From Methylophilaceae bacterium (GTDB lineage Bacteria; Pseudomonadota; Gammaproteobacteria; Burkholderiales; Methylophilaceae): DNA of 12,868 nt. The notes under the pieces are model-generated. The model saw nothing but the letters and a program-made list of their open reading frames with translations. It was not told where the DNA came from and made no database searches. The translations under genes and the position numbers were made by a program. Below, one piece after another: positions 1 through 6,889 of this stretch (positions within the stretch are counted from its first letter, which is position 1; each line of letters starts with the position of its first letter). The stretch is taken from NCBI GenBank assembly GCA_006844635.1, contig SPJO01000038.1, positions 1 through 12,868 on the forward strand, given 5' to 3'.

Positions 1-951
1 GACAACACCAGCAATACCAAAAGCAGCTTCCATTAACACCATAGCAATCAGCAACTCCCAAGCGCTCGCTCTAATCTGCCCACCAATAATGCGTGCGTTT
101 AAGAAATATTCCAGCTTATGGATAATAATTAAAAATGCGAGTGAGCCGATGGCTACAGCTAATGATTGACTCATGCTGACAATCACAATCACGGTATTGG
201 AAATTAAGTTGCCAACAACAGGGAGTAAACCAACAATAAAAGTGATGGCGATAATCGTTTTGGTAAATGGCAGTTCAACACCCATTAAAGGCAGCACTAT
301 TGCTAAGTAAATACCCGTCAACGTTGCGTTAATTGCTGAAATACGTACTTGTGCAAAGACGATATTCCTAAACGCATTACCGAAGAGTGTAAACCGATCC
401 AACATCACCTGTGCAAACGGTTTATGCTTACCATGGTTCACCGTCTCGCTTAGCGCCACCATGCCTCCAATCACCATTGCAATGAGAATGTGGGCAAATT
501 GACGCCCTGCTTCCGCGCCGACAAACTGTAAATCCCTCGAGTGGTCTCTTAGCCAGCCCGTGACCATTTGCTGTAGCTTCACAGCATCCGCAGGTAAATG
601 CGAATCAACCCATGTTGGCAGTATTTGCCTTGAATCTTCAATAATTTGCGCCATTCTGGCAATTAAACTGGTAAGGCTACCTGAATCAGAGCGAAGAAAT
701 GAGCTTAGACTTGCGCCCGCTAGTACCAATAATCCAATAATGATGGCGGCAATAAAGCCAACAGCAATAATTTTGGCAATATTACCAGGCAGCCTAGGTG
801 CAATATGCGGTGCGATAATGTGTACTAACTCAAAGACAAGCAAACCTGCCAACAAGCCTGGCAACAAGTCGAATTTAAGTACAAACATCATGGCTAAACC
901 CATGATAATCCATGCAGCTGTTTCTAGCTTTGTTGCTTTTTTAATGGCCAT
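1..951 (-). CDS. AI-2E family (PerM/YdiK-like) membrane transporter, 3' end cut off
   Basis: Integral membrane protein of the AI-2E/PerM superfamily. Members are proposed exporters or ion antiporters, so the substrate cannot be inferred. I translated 317 codons from ATG at 951 with no stop, and the frame runs off the window start. Hydrophobic segments lie at about residues 12-24, 28-46, 60-82, 151-168, 207-225, 231-260, 264-280 and 298-317. The central hydrophilic stretch (about 85-150) is the soluble domain between early and late helices typical of the family. The late motifs FIVGLLPVVGN (238-248) and LNARIIGG (284-291), followed by a long hydrophobic helix, match the conserved C-terminal half. 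The start lies inside the end of the yigZ-like gene (11-nt overlap), suggesting translational coupling. Only a weak AGG lies upstream. About 30-50 C-terminal residues are probably missing. The family call is firm; the function is not. Confidence 0.85.
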   Translation of the reverse strand, partial: MAIKKATKLETAAWIIMGLAMMFVLKFDLLPGLLAGLLVFELVHIIAPHIAPRLPGNIAKIIAVGFIAAIIIGLLVLAGASLSSFLRSDSGSLTSLIARMAQIIEDSRQILPTWVDSHLPADAVKLQQMVTGWLRDHSRDLQFVGAEAGRQFAHILIAMVIGGMVALSETVNHGKHKPFAQVMLDRFTLFGNAFRNIVFAQVRISAINATLTGIYLAIVLPLMGVELPFTKTIIAITFIVGLLPVVGNLISNTVIVIVSMSQSLAVAIGSLAFLIIIHKLEYFLNARIIGGQIRASAWELLIAMVLMEAAFGIAGVV

Positions 952-1516
952 ATTGCGTACTAAACCTATCTATTAATGTTTGTTTGTCGGTCATTGGCAA
1001 TCGTATTTTAACGCTGACTGCCGCATCAAATGTTTTATCAATGATTGTGCCATTAAGCTGCTTAACCACTCTAGTTAATTCATCTACGCGTTTATAGTCT
1101 ATGGTAAGTGCTACCTCATCCATCTCAACATAATCCACCATTTGCGTAGATTCTATTGCCATTTTTGCTGTACCGCCATAAGCGCGTACTAAGCCGCCCT
1201 TACCTAAGTTAATTCCACCATAATACCGAATCACACCCACACAGACATTAACTAAATCACGGCCTTCCAACATTTGTAGTATGGGCATACCAGCAGTACC
1301 AGACGGTTCACCTGCATCTGAGAAGCGTGGCACGAGGCCTTCTGGCGTTTTAATGCGGAAAGCGTAGGCCAAATGATGGGCATTTTGATTTTTGTTGGCG
1401 ATAGCGCGTAAAAACGAAGCGACTTCCTCCTCTGACTGGCAATGGCTCACCCAAGCAAGAAACTTAGATTTATTAATCGTTTGTTCTGCAGCGCCAACTT
1501 CAAGTATGGTTTGCAT
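941..1516 (-). CDS. yigZ: YigZ/IMPACT (UPF0029) family protein
   Basis: Soluble cytoplasmic protein of 191 residues, close to the usual length of about 200 for bacterial YigZ. The N-terminal UPF0029/IMPACT domain (about 1-125) shows the family signatures NAHHLAYAFR (45-54), SDAGEPSGTAGMPIL (66-80) and VIRYYGGINLGKGGLVRAY (95-113). The rest (about 130-191) fits the small ferredoxin-like C-terminal domain (DUF1949). Its role is unsettled: eukaryotic IMPACT regulates the kinase GCN2, and bacterial members are poorly characterised. I chose ATG at 1516 over the in-frame TTG at 1519, because ATG shares a base with the fhs stop (TGATG), the standard arrangement for coupled translation. It sits between fhs and the AI-2E gene and overlaps both, so it is very likely co-transcribed. 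Nothing in the sequence ties it functionally to either neighbour. Confidence 0.93.
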   Translation of the reverse strand: MQTILEVGAAEQTINKSKFLAWVSHCQSEEEVASFLRAIANKNQNAHHLAYAFRIKTPEGLVPRFSDAGEPSGTAGMPILQMLEGRDLVNVCVGVIRYYGGINLGKGGLVRAYGGTAKMAIESTQMVDYVEMDEVALTIDYKRVDELTRVVKQLNGTIIDKTFDAAVSVKIRLPMTDKQTLIDRFSTQYGH

Positions 1517-3174
1517 CAAGACAAACCCGTAATATTACCTTCAGTATCGACGTCGATACCAATGCTAGCAGGTTGTTTAGGCAAGCCTGGCATAATCATG
1601 ATGCTGCCGCAGATCACCACAATAAAACCTGCGCCATGCGATAAGCGCAGTTCTGTCACCGCTAAAGTATGGCCAGTTGGGGCATTACGTGCTTTCGGGT
1701 CTGTGCTAAATGAGTACTGTGTCTTGGCAATACAGACTTGGAAATGACTATAATCCTTGCTAAGCGTTTCTAACTGCGCGGCAGCCTGCTCACTCAATTC
1801 AACACTCGCTGCACCGTAAATTTTTTGTGCAATGGTTTCAATTTTTGAAAGTAATGGCGCATCATCTGGATACAACAACTTAAATTGTGACGCCTGCGCA
1901 TCAATCACGCGAACAACTTCATTGGCAAGATCAACCGCTCCCTTACCACCTTCAGCCCAATGCTTACAAACAACAGCGGTGCTACCTAACGCCTCAACCG
2001 CGGCTTTCACCGCTTCTACTTCTGCTTGCGTATCATGCGTAAAGTGGTTAATCGCCACGACAGCTTGCATACCAAACTGTTCATGTAAATTATTAATATG
2101 TCTCTTTAAATTATTGATTCCTATATTTAAATTATCAATATCTTCATTGTTTAAGTCTTGCAACTCAACTCCGCCGTGATACTTCAGCGCACGAATGGTG
2201 GCCACAATAACCACTGCATCTGGCTTGAGGCCCGACTGACGACATTTAATATCAAAGAACTTTTCCGCGCCTAAATCAGCACCAAAACCTGCTTCGGTCA
2301 CGACATAATCCGCCATTTTCAATGCCGCCTTACTCGCCGCCACAGAGTTACAGCCATGTGCAATATTTGCAAACGGCCCACCGTGAATAATCGCTGGATT
2401 ATGTTCTAAGGTTTGCACCAAGTTGGGCTGAAAAGCATCTTTCAATAAGGCAGTCATCGCCCCTTCTGCTTGCAAATCACTAGCTAAAATTGGCTTGCCT
2501 GCTGTAGAACGCGCCACTTGAATATTACCCAAGCGTTTTTTTAAATCACTCAAACTTTCTGCCAAGCAAAACACAGCCATGACTTCACTCGCAACAGAGA
2601 TATCAAAACCGCTTTTCGTTTCATGCCTAATTTGATGCAATTCAATATTTCGTAATGCGCGATCATTCATATCGACACAACGACGCCAGCTAATCTTTTC
2701 CAGGTCAATGTCCAGCGTATTGCCATGGTGAATATGATTGTCAATCAGCGCGGCTAATAAGTTATTCGCAGCAGTAATCGCATGAAAATCACCGGTGAAG
2801 TGCAAATTGATATTTTCCATCGGTACTACTTGCGCATAACCGCCACCTGCAGCGCCGCCTTTAATACCAAACACAGGTCCTAAGGATGGTTCCCGTATGC
2901 AAACCAATGCTTTTTTACCGATATGATTCAATGCATCAGTTAAGCCAATTGTCGTTGTGGTTTTACCTTCGCCAGCAGGTGTCGGGCTCATGGCTGTGAC
3001 CAAAATCAGCTTACCATCCGCCTTGCGCTTTAACTGATCGGTATACGCAGGGCTCAACTTCGCCATATGGTGCCCATAAGGCACTAAGTCTTCATATTGA
3101 ATCGCTAGTTTTTCTGCGACTTCACCAATCGGTTTAAGCTTTGTCGCTTGCGCAATTTCTATATCTGACAACAT
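1516..3174 (-). CDS. fhs: Formate-tetrahydrofolate ligase (formyltetrahydrofolate synthetase)
   Basis: ATP-dependent ligation of formate to tetrahydrofolate, giving 10-formyl-THF for purine and formyl-methionine synthesis or C1 assimilation; cytosolic. The 552 residues match the family length of about 555. The nucleotide-binding loop PTPAGEGKT is at 64-72, REPSLGPVFGIKGGAAGGGY at 94-113, HGGPFANIAHGCNS at 264-277, EAGFGADLGAEKFFDIKCR at 294-312, and VATIRALKYHGG at 324-335. The C-terminus keeps IMPGLPKQPAS. A short Asn/Ile-rich AT-rich stretch follows residue 340 (about 2092-2160) but keeps frame. A possible ribosome site (AAGG) lies 10 nt before the ATG. It follows the HerA-like gene by 114 nt and overlaps the YigZ-like gene at TGATG, so it may start its own three-gene unit. 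In a methylotroph this enzyme would link formate to folate C1 metabolism, but that context is inference. Confidence 0.97.
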   Translation of the reverse strand: MLSDIEIAQATKLKPIGEVAEKLAIQYEDLVPYGHHMAKLSPAYTDQLKRKADGKLILVTAMSPTPAGEGKTTTTIGLTDALNHIGKKALVCIREPSLGPVFGIKGGAAGGGYAQVVPMENINLHFTGDFHAITAANNLLAALIDNHIHHGNTLDIDLEKISWRRCVDMNDRALRNIELHQIRHETKSGFDISVASEVMAVFCLAESLSDLKKRLGNIQVARSTAGKPILASDLQAEGAMTALLKDAFQPNLVQTLEHNPAIIHGGPFANIAHGCNSVAASKAALKMADYVVTEAGFGADLGAEKFFDIKCRQSGLKPDAVVIVATIRALKYHGGVELQDLNNEDIDNLNIGINNLKRHINNLHEQFGMQAVVAINHFTHDTQAEVEAVKAAVEALGSTAVVCKHWAEGGKGAVDLANEVVRVIDAQASQFKLLYPDDAPLLSKIETIAQKIYGAASVELSEQAAAQLETLSKDYSHFQVCIAKTQYSFSTDPKARNAPTGHTLAVTELRLSHGAGFIVVICGSIMIMPGLPKQPASIGIDVDTEGNITGLS

Positions 3175-3288
3175 AACAAGCCGCCCTTCACATTAAAATA
3201 ATTCACATCAATTCTTTTCCATAACTGGTATCAGGATACTTTCATAAACTGCATGGTCTTCCTCATGATGTTTAACTCAGCAATCTGC
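3175..3288. other. Intergenic region upstream of fhs
   Basis: This 114-nt gap separates the HerA-like gene from fhs and is the longest break within the minus-strand gene run. It holds a small perfect dyad, GTATC-AG-GATAC, at 3228-3239 with no T-run after it, so it is not a convincing Rho-independent terminator. I see no sigma-70 promoter with a good match at both boxes. It could hold an fhs promoter or simply be an operon spacer. Confidence 0.4.
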
Positions 3289-4776
3289 TTACTTAAATAT
3301 CGTCCCTAAAATACCTCTTACAATCACGCGCCCTAGTGATGTGCCTGCAGCTCTTGCTAATGATTTTGCCGCACTTTCCAGCACAGAGTCTGAGCGTTTT
3401 GACCTAGCGCGACCTTTTTTCTTACCTAAAACGCCACCCCAATCAAAGCTTTTATCATCATCCTCTTTTTCCGCTTCGGCTTCATCCTTGGCGGCTTTAT
3501 CCGTTTTTGCTTTTAAGATTTCATAAGCGGACTCTCTATCAATAACCTTGTCATAAACGCCTTTCACTGGCGAACTAGCAATCACTGCCAAGCGTTCAGC
3601 TTCTGTTGCCGGGCCAATGCGACTTTCTGGTGGGCAGACATAAGTGCGCTCTACTGGACTCGGCGCGCCCTTTTCATCGAGAAAAGAAACTAAAGCCTCC
3701 CCAACCGCTAGCTCTGTGATGGCAGTCTCAACATCGACGTTAGGGTTGATTCTAAAGGTCTCAGCGGCAGCTTTTACTGCCTTTTGATCTCGCGGCGTAA
3801 ACGCACGCAAAGCATGTTGAACACGATTCCCAAGTTGACCAAGCACTATATCGGGTATATCAAGCGGATTTTGGCTAACGAAATAAACCCCTACGGCTTT
3901 GGATCGAATCAAGCGAATCACTTGTTCAATTTTACGCATCAACGCCTTTGGCGCATCAGTAAATAACAAATGTGCTTCGTCAAAAAAGAATACCAGTTTC
4001 GGTTGATCTAAATCACCCGCTTCTGGCAAATTTTCATAGAGCTCAGAAAGCATCCATAGCAACAAGGTGCCATAGACCTGCGGTGAATTAAATAAGCGGT
4101 CGGAAGATAATATATTGATAACACCTCTGCCTTGCGCATCGGTTTTAAGCATATCGTCCAAATTAATGGCAGGCTCACCAAATAGCAAATCACCACCCTC
4201 GGTTTGGAGTTGCAACAAGCTACGTTGAATAGCACCGACACTACCAGAAGAAATATTACCGTACTCAGATTTATATTCGTCGGAGTTGTCAGCTGCATGC
4301 TGCATCATCTTGCGCAAATCTTTTAGGTCTAACAACAACCAGCCTTCATCATCAGCAATCTTAAATACTGCATTTAAAACACCAGTCTGCACCGCATTTA
4401 AATCCAACATACGTGCGAGTAACAAAGGGCCCATTTCAGCCACTGTCGTACGGATGGGGTGCCCTTTTTCGCCAAACACATCCCAAAAGGTTACAGGTGA
4501 AGCTTGAGGTGAGAAGTCATTGAGTTTGAGCAGTTCAATACGTTCACTAACTTTCTTATTCTCGCCGGCTGGCTGACTCATACCGGATAAGTCGCCTTTA
4601 ACATCAGCCATAAAGACTGGCACACCTATTTTAGAAAAACCTTCCGCTAATGTTTGTAGTGTAACGGTTTTACCAGTACCCGTCGCACCAGCTATCATGC
4701 CATGCCGGTTTGCCATGCTCGGTAGTAAAAAACTACTCTTCTCTAAATTCTTGGCGATTAATATCGGCTCACTCAT
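3289..4776 (-). CDS. HerA-like/YjgR family ATPase (DUF853)
   Basis: P-loop ATPase of the HerA/VirB4/FtsK lineage, DUF853 group (E. coli YjgR type); 495 residues, normal for the family. Walker A is GATGTGKT (30-37), and Walker B is LVFFFDEAH (261-269) with D266 and E267. VYFVSQNP (297-304) is the sensor-like strand, and LGNRVQHALRAFTP (315-328) carries candidate arginine fingers. The C-terminal tail (about 420-465) is highly charged, with an acidic run then a basic run GKKKGRARSKR (451-461), followed by a small hydrophobic end (485-494). HerA proteins are hexameric DNA translocases, and the archaeal ones act with NurA. No NurA-like nuclease is encoded nearby, and the role of the bacterial DUF853 group is not established. 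It lies 19 nt after the small membrane-protein gene. Its ATG has only a weak ribosome site, which suggests reading in an operon. Confidence 0.93.
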   Translation of the reverse strand: MSEPILIAKNLEKSSFLLPSMANRHGMIAGATGTGKTVTLQTLAEGFSKIGVPVFMADVKGDLSGMSQPAGENKKVSERIELLKLNDFSPQASPVTFWDVFGEKGHPIRTTVAEMGPLLLARMLDLNAVQTGVLNAVFKIADDEGWLLLDLKDLRKMMQHAADNSDEYKSEYGNISSGSVGAIQRSLLQLQTEGGDLLFGEPAINLDDMLKTDAQGRGVINILSSDRLFNSPQVYGTLLLWMLSELYENLPEAGDLDQPKLVFFFDEAHLLFTDAPKALMRKIEQVIRLIRSKAVGVYFVSQNPLDIPDIVLGQLGNRVQHALRAFTPRDQKAVKAAAETFRINPNVDVETAITELAVGEALVSFLDEKGAPSPVERTYVCPPESRIGPATEAERLAVIASSPVKGVYDKVIDRESAYEILKAKTDKAAKDEAEAEKEDDDKSFDWGGVLGKKKGRARSKRSDSVLESAAKSLARAAGTSLGRVIVRGILGTIFK

Positions 4777-4795
4777 CCAGCTGACTTTCGGTAAA

Positions 4796-5254
4796 TTATT
4801 CTGATGCGTCTATGTTACTTAAAACGGCTTCTCTTGTCTTAGCTATCTGCTGGCTAATTTCTTTTTCAGTTTGAGTGTCAGCTTCAATTGATTCCCAGTT
4901 TTTCTCCCAAGCATTATATAAAAGCTGGCTTTCCTTCTTCGCCTTCTGCTTGAGTAGATGACTAAGGTCTCTTACCATCGTGACATGCTTCCATCCTTCA
5001 ATGGGGTTGCCACGTATCTTATCTCCGGAATAATGAGCGTAATTAACGACCGTTTGAAGCTCGCCTAAGTTTTTGAGCACTTCAAACGCAGCAATACGCA
5101 TATTTTGATTGATTTCATTTTGATTCGCTTGCCAGGAGTTATAACTTAACCCGACGATTGCAGCAATGAGGCTAACAACGGCAACACTATGTTTAAGCAG
5201 TTGCTTGACCCAGCCACGCTCACTAAATTTAATCTTGGCCTTCTGTCGAGCCAC
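4796..5254 (-). CDS. Small single-pass membrane protein, function unknown
   Basis: I do not recognise a family. The 152-residue product begins with a Lys/Arg-rich segment (3-21), followed by one clear membrane helix (about 22-38, HSVAVVSLIAAIVGLSY). After that comes a largely helical hydrophilic region (about 40-150) with many Gln, Asn, Lys and Glu, which looks coiled-coil prone near 125-150. The positive N-terminus predicts an N-in topology with the helical part in the periplasm. The start codon is GTG at 5254, since the next Met (residue 52) would remove the membrane helix. An AAGGGGA ribosome site lies 9 nt upstream, inside the end of the DUF302 gene, whose stop is only 2 nt away. That strong site and tight spacing support a real, coupled gene. 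There is no visible cleavable signal peptide and there are no cysteines. Confidence 0.75.
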   Translation of the reverse strand: MARQKAKIKFSERGWVKQLLKHSVAVVSLIAAIVGLSYNSWQANQNEINQNMRIAAFEVLKNLGELQTVVNYAHYSGDKIRGNPIEGWKHVTMVRDLSHLLKQKAKKESQLLYNAWEKNWESIEADTQTEKEISQQIAKTREAVLSNIDASE

Positions 5255-5256
5255 GT

Positions 5257-5790
5257 TTAGAAATCCCCTTCACTCGCCCTATGCATAATTTCTATTAATG
5301 AATCCTCTAAGTCTTGCGCAGATTTTTTTGCCCGTTCTGTGGGGTTCTTAATGCTTTTCAAGTCAAAAGTTGGTCGGTCGAGTCCGAGATAAAGCTTCAT
5401 TTCATTGTTAGCATCCGGCTTTTCATACACAGCGATTCGGCAAGGTGCGAACACTAAGAATTCTGGGTGATCCAGAAGAATATCCATTCCCATCGTTAAA
5501 TTACAATAGGTGTACACTTCTTTGATACCTTGCGGATCTACTTCGCGATTTCTAATGTTTTCGTCAATATAGAAGTTATGTGCATTAGCAAAATTCATCC
5601 CTTCTGAAATAGACTTAAGACTATCAATAACATCTTCATGACTCACACCTTCCTTAACTTCAACTTCATATAAGGCACTATTAGGGTCTATGCCTGAGTT
5701 TTGTGTGGCCGAAGTAGTATCCGCTTGTTGCTCTGTAGAGCACCCGAAAATAGTAAAAGAGAGGATTGCTGCCAGTAGAAGTCGGTACAT
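5257..5790 (-). CDS. DUF302 domain lipoprotein
   Basis: Probable outer-membrane lipoprotein of 177 residues. A short basic start and hydrophobic stretch (MYRLLLAAILSFTIFGC) end in a lipobox-like IFGC with Cys17. The +2 residue is Ser, which does not signal retention in the inner membrane. A low-complexity linker (18-38) follows. The region at about 96-123 resembles the DUF302 core: a CN pair near TYCNL, a helix, then PEFLVFAPCRIAVYE, with two conserved-looking cysteines at 97 and 117. DUF302 has no assigned activity. I chose ATG at 5790 rather than ATG at 5796, because an AAGGA ribosome site directly abuts the upstream ATG (no spacing) but is 5 nt before this one. The gene lies 22 nt behind cysB and 2 nt before the small membrane-protein gene, so co-transcription with cysB is likely. 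A link to sulfur or redox stress is inference. Confidence 0.82.
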   Translation of the reverse strand: MYRLLLAAILSFTIFGCSTEQQADTTSATQNSGIDPNSALYEVEVKEGVSHEDVIDSLKSISEGMNFANAHNFYIDENIRNREVDPQGIKEVYTYCNLTMGMDILLDHPEFLVFAPCRIAVYEKPDANNEMKLYLGLDRPTFDLKSIKNPTERAKKSAQDLEDSLIEIMHRASEGDF

Positions 5791-5812
5791 ACACATCCTT
5801 AAATTTAGTTTT

Positions 5813-6748
5813 TTAATGATTGGGGCGTGTTATTTTAAATGCATCATCAATGGCTTTGCGATCATAGCTTGGTGCAATCATGCTAATAAATCCGTATAAA
5901 TAGCCACGCATAAAAGTGTCTTTTCTCACACCGAGAAAAGTTGTACTCTGTGGAAATAAGTGACTACAGTCGAGGCGAGTTAGTTCCTTATCTCTATTTT
6001 CATCATAAGCCATATTAGCCACTAAACCGATGCCTAAGCCTAAATTCACATACGTTTTAATCACATCAGCATCAATGGCGGTGAGCACAACATTCGGCAT
6101 AACACCGGCTTCATGAAAAACCTTAGATACAATCGTACTTCCCGTAAAGGCAAAATCATATGTGATTAATGGATAGCTAGCGATGGCTGCCAGAGTGAGT
6201 GGTGACGCCTTTTCTAATCGGTGACCTTTCGGCACGACGACACTACGGTTCCATTCGTAGCAAGGCAAACATAACAGCTGCCCCTCTTGGCTAATAGACT
6301 CTGTAGCGATGCCAATATCGGCTTCACCCTTCGCCACCATGCTAGTTACTTGCGTTGGATTACCTTGATGAATATTCAGTTTGACATGAGGATATGTATC
6401 CATGAATTGCTTAATTGCAGCAGGTAGCTTATAGCGCGCTTGTGTATGCGTCGTCGCAATGCTCAATACCCCAGTTTCAACCTTACTAAACTCATCCCCA
6501 ACGCGCTTGATGTTTTGCATTTCCAACATCACGGTCGCGGCAAGTTTAATAATATGTTTGCCAGGCTCCGTAATGCCCGTTAAGCGTTTACCATTCCGTT
6601 GAAAAATTTGTAAATTGAGTTCATCTTCCAGTAGTTGTATTTGCTTGCTAACGCCTGGCTGAGAAGTATGCAAGGCCTCTGCTGCGGCAGAAATACTCAA
6701 CCCCTGGCGCGCCACTTCATGTACATACTTTAGCTGGTGTAACTTCAT
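5813..6748 (-). CDS. cysB: CysB-type LysR regulator of sulfur assimilation
   Basis: LysR-family transcription factor of 311 residues, nearly the length of E. coli CysB (324). The winged helix-turn-helix is N-terminal (about 1-60), with SAAAEALHTSQPGVSKQIQ (20-38) as the recognition region. The effector domain (about 93-300) contains TTHTQARY at 99-106. T100 and T102 fall at the same numbers as the E. coli CysB sulfate-binding threonines. A later YDFAFTGST (positions about 198-206) also matches the family. In enterics CysB activates cys operons with N-acetylserine and represses itself. It is transcribed away from the tauE-cysI-cysN operon, the classic LysR layout, so it is very likely that operon's regulator. 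The ATG has no good ribosome site of its own; a tiny upstream ORF overlaps it (listed separately). CysB and Cbl are similar, but the ligand threonines and context favour CysB. Confidence 0.92.
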   Translation of the reverse strand: MKLHQLKYVHEVARQGLSISAAAEALHTSQPGVSKQIQLLEDELNLQIFQRNGKRLTGITEPGKHIIKLAATVMLEMQNIKRVGDEFSKVETGVLSIATTHTQARYKLPAAIKQFMDTYPHVKLNIHQGNPTQVTSMVAKGEADIGIATESISQEGQLLCLPCYEWNRSVVVPKGHRLEKASPLTLAAIASYPLITYDFAFTGSTIVSKVFHEAGVMPNVVLTAIDADVIKTYVNLGLGIGLVANMAYDENRDKELTRLDCSHLFPQSTTFLGVRKDTFMRGYLYGFISMIAPSYDRKAIDDAFKITRPNH

Positions 6749-6780
6749 TGAATGGTGTGTTTTCTTATGTCCTGCGTCAT
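6745..6780 (-). other. Possible 11-codon leader ORF overlapping the cysB start
   Basis: Reading minus from ATG at 6780 gives MTQDIRKHTIQ and a TGA that overlaps the cysB ATG as ATGA. A weak ribosome site (GAG) precedes it by about 7 nt, while cysB itself has none nearby. It could couple translation into cysB. It only exists in mRNA if transcription starts upstream of 6780, which is unknown, and an ORF this short may be chance. Confidence 0.25.
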
Positions 6781-6889
6781 ATCATACTCTATATAAGTAA
6801 ATGGCATACCTAAATAATAAACTAATATTAAATACTTATATCAATAACTGTTATATTACGCGACTAATTGAAAATTGCACTACCTTTAA
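6749..6889. promoter_or_regulatory. Divergent AT-rich promoter region between cysB and the sulfur operon
   Basis: This 141-nt intergenic region must hold promoters for both cysB and the tauE-led operon. On the plus strand TATATT at 6852-6857 is a possible -10 box without a good -35, as expected for an activator-dependent promoter. On the minus strand ATCATA at 6781-6786 (TATGAT when reversed) is a possible -10 for cysB. The segment 6785-6860 is extremely AT-rich, typical of CysB-bound regions. Exact start sites cannot be fixed from sequence. Confidence 0.6.
6791..6841. promoter_or_regulatory. Inverted repeat, candidate CysB operator
   Basis: ATATAAGTA at 6791-6799 and its exact reverse complement TACTTATAT at 6833-6841 form a 9-bp perfect dyad separated by 33 nt. 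The arm centres are 42 bp apart, about four helical turns, so both arms face the same side of the DNA. A tetrameric LysR regulator such as CysB could span this. The right arm lies just upstream of the plus-strand -10 candidate and the left arm next to the cysB side. AT-rich composition raises the chance of a fortuitous repeat. Confidence 0.4.

Noticed and set aside
560..976. 138-codon plus-strand ORF
   Set aside because: It is antisense to the AI-2E family gene, whose minus-strand frame is open for 317 codons with clear membrane helices and family motifs.
2092..2160. AT-rich Asn/Ile-rich stretch in fhs as an insertion or frame problem
   Set aside because: The frame is kept and conserved motifs flank it on both sides. 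It falls in a variable surface region and the total length is normal.
3228..3239. GTATC-AG-GATAC as a terminator after the HerA-like gene
   Set aside because: A 5-bp stem with a 2-nt loop and no T-run is too weak. It is noted only as a small dyad.
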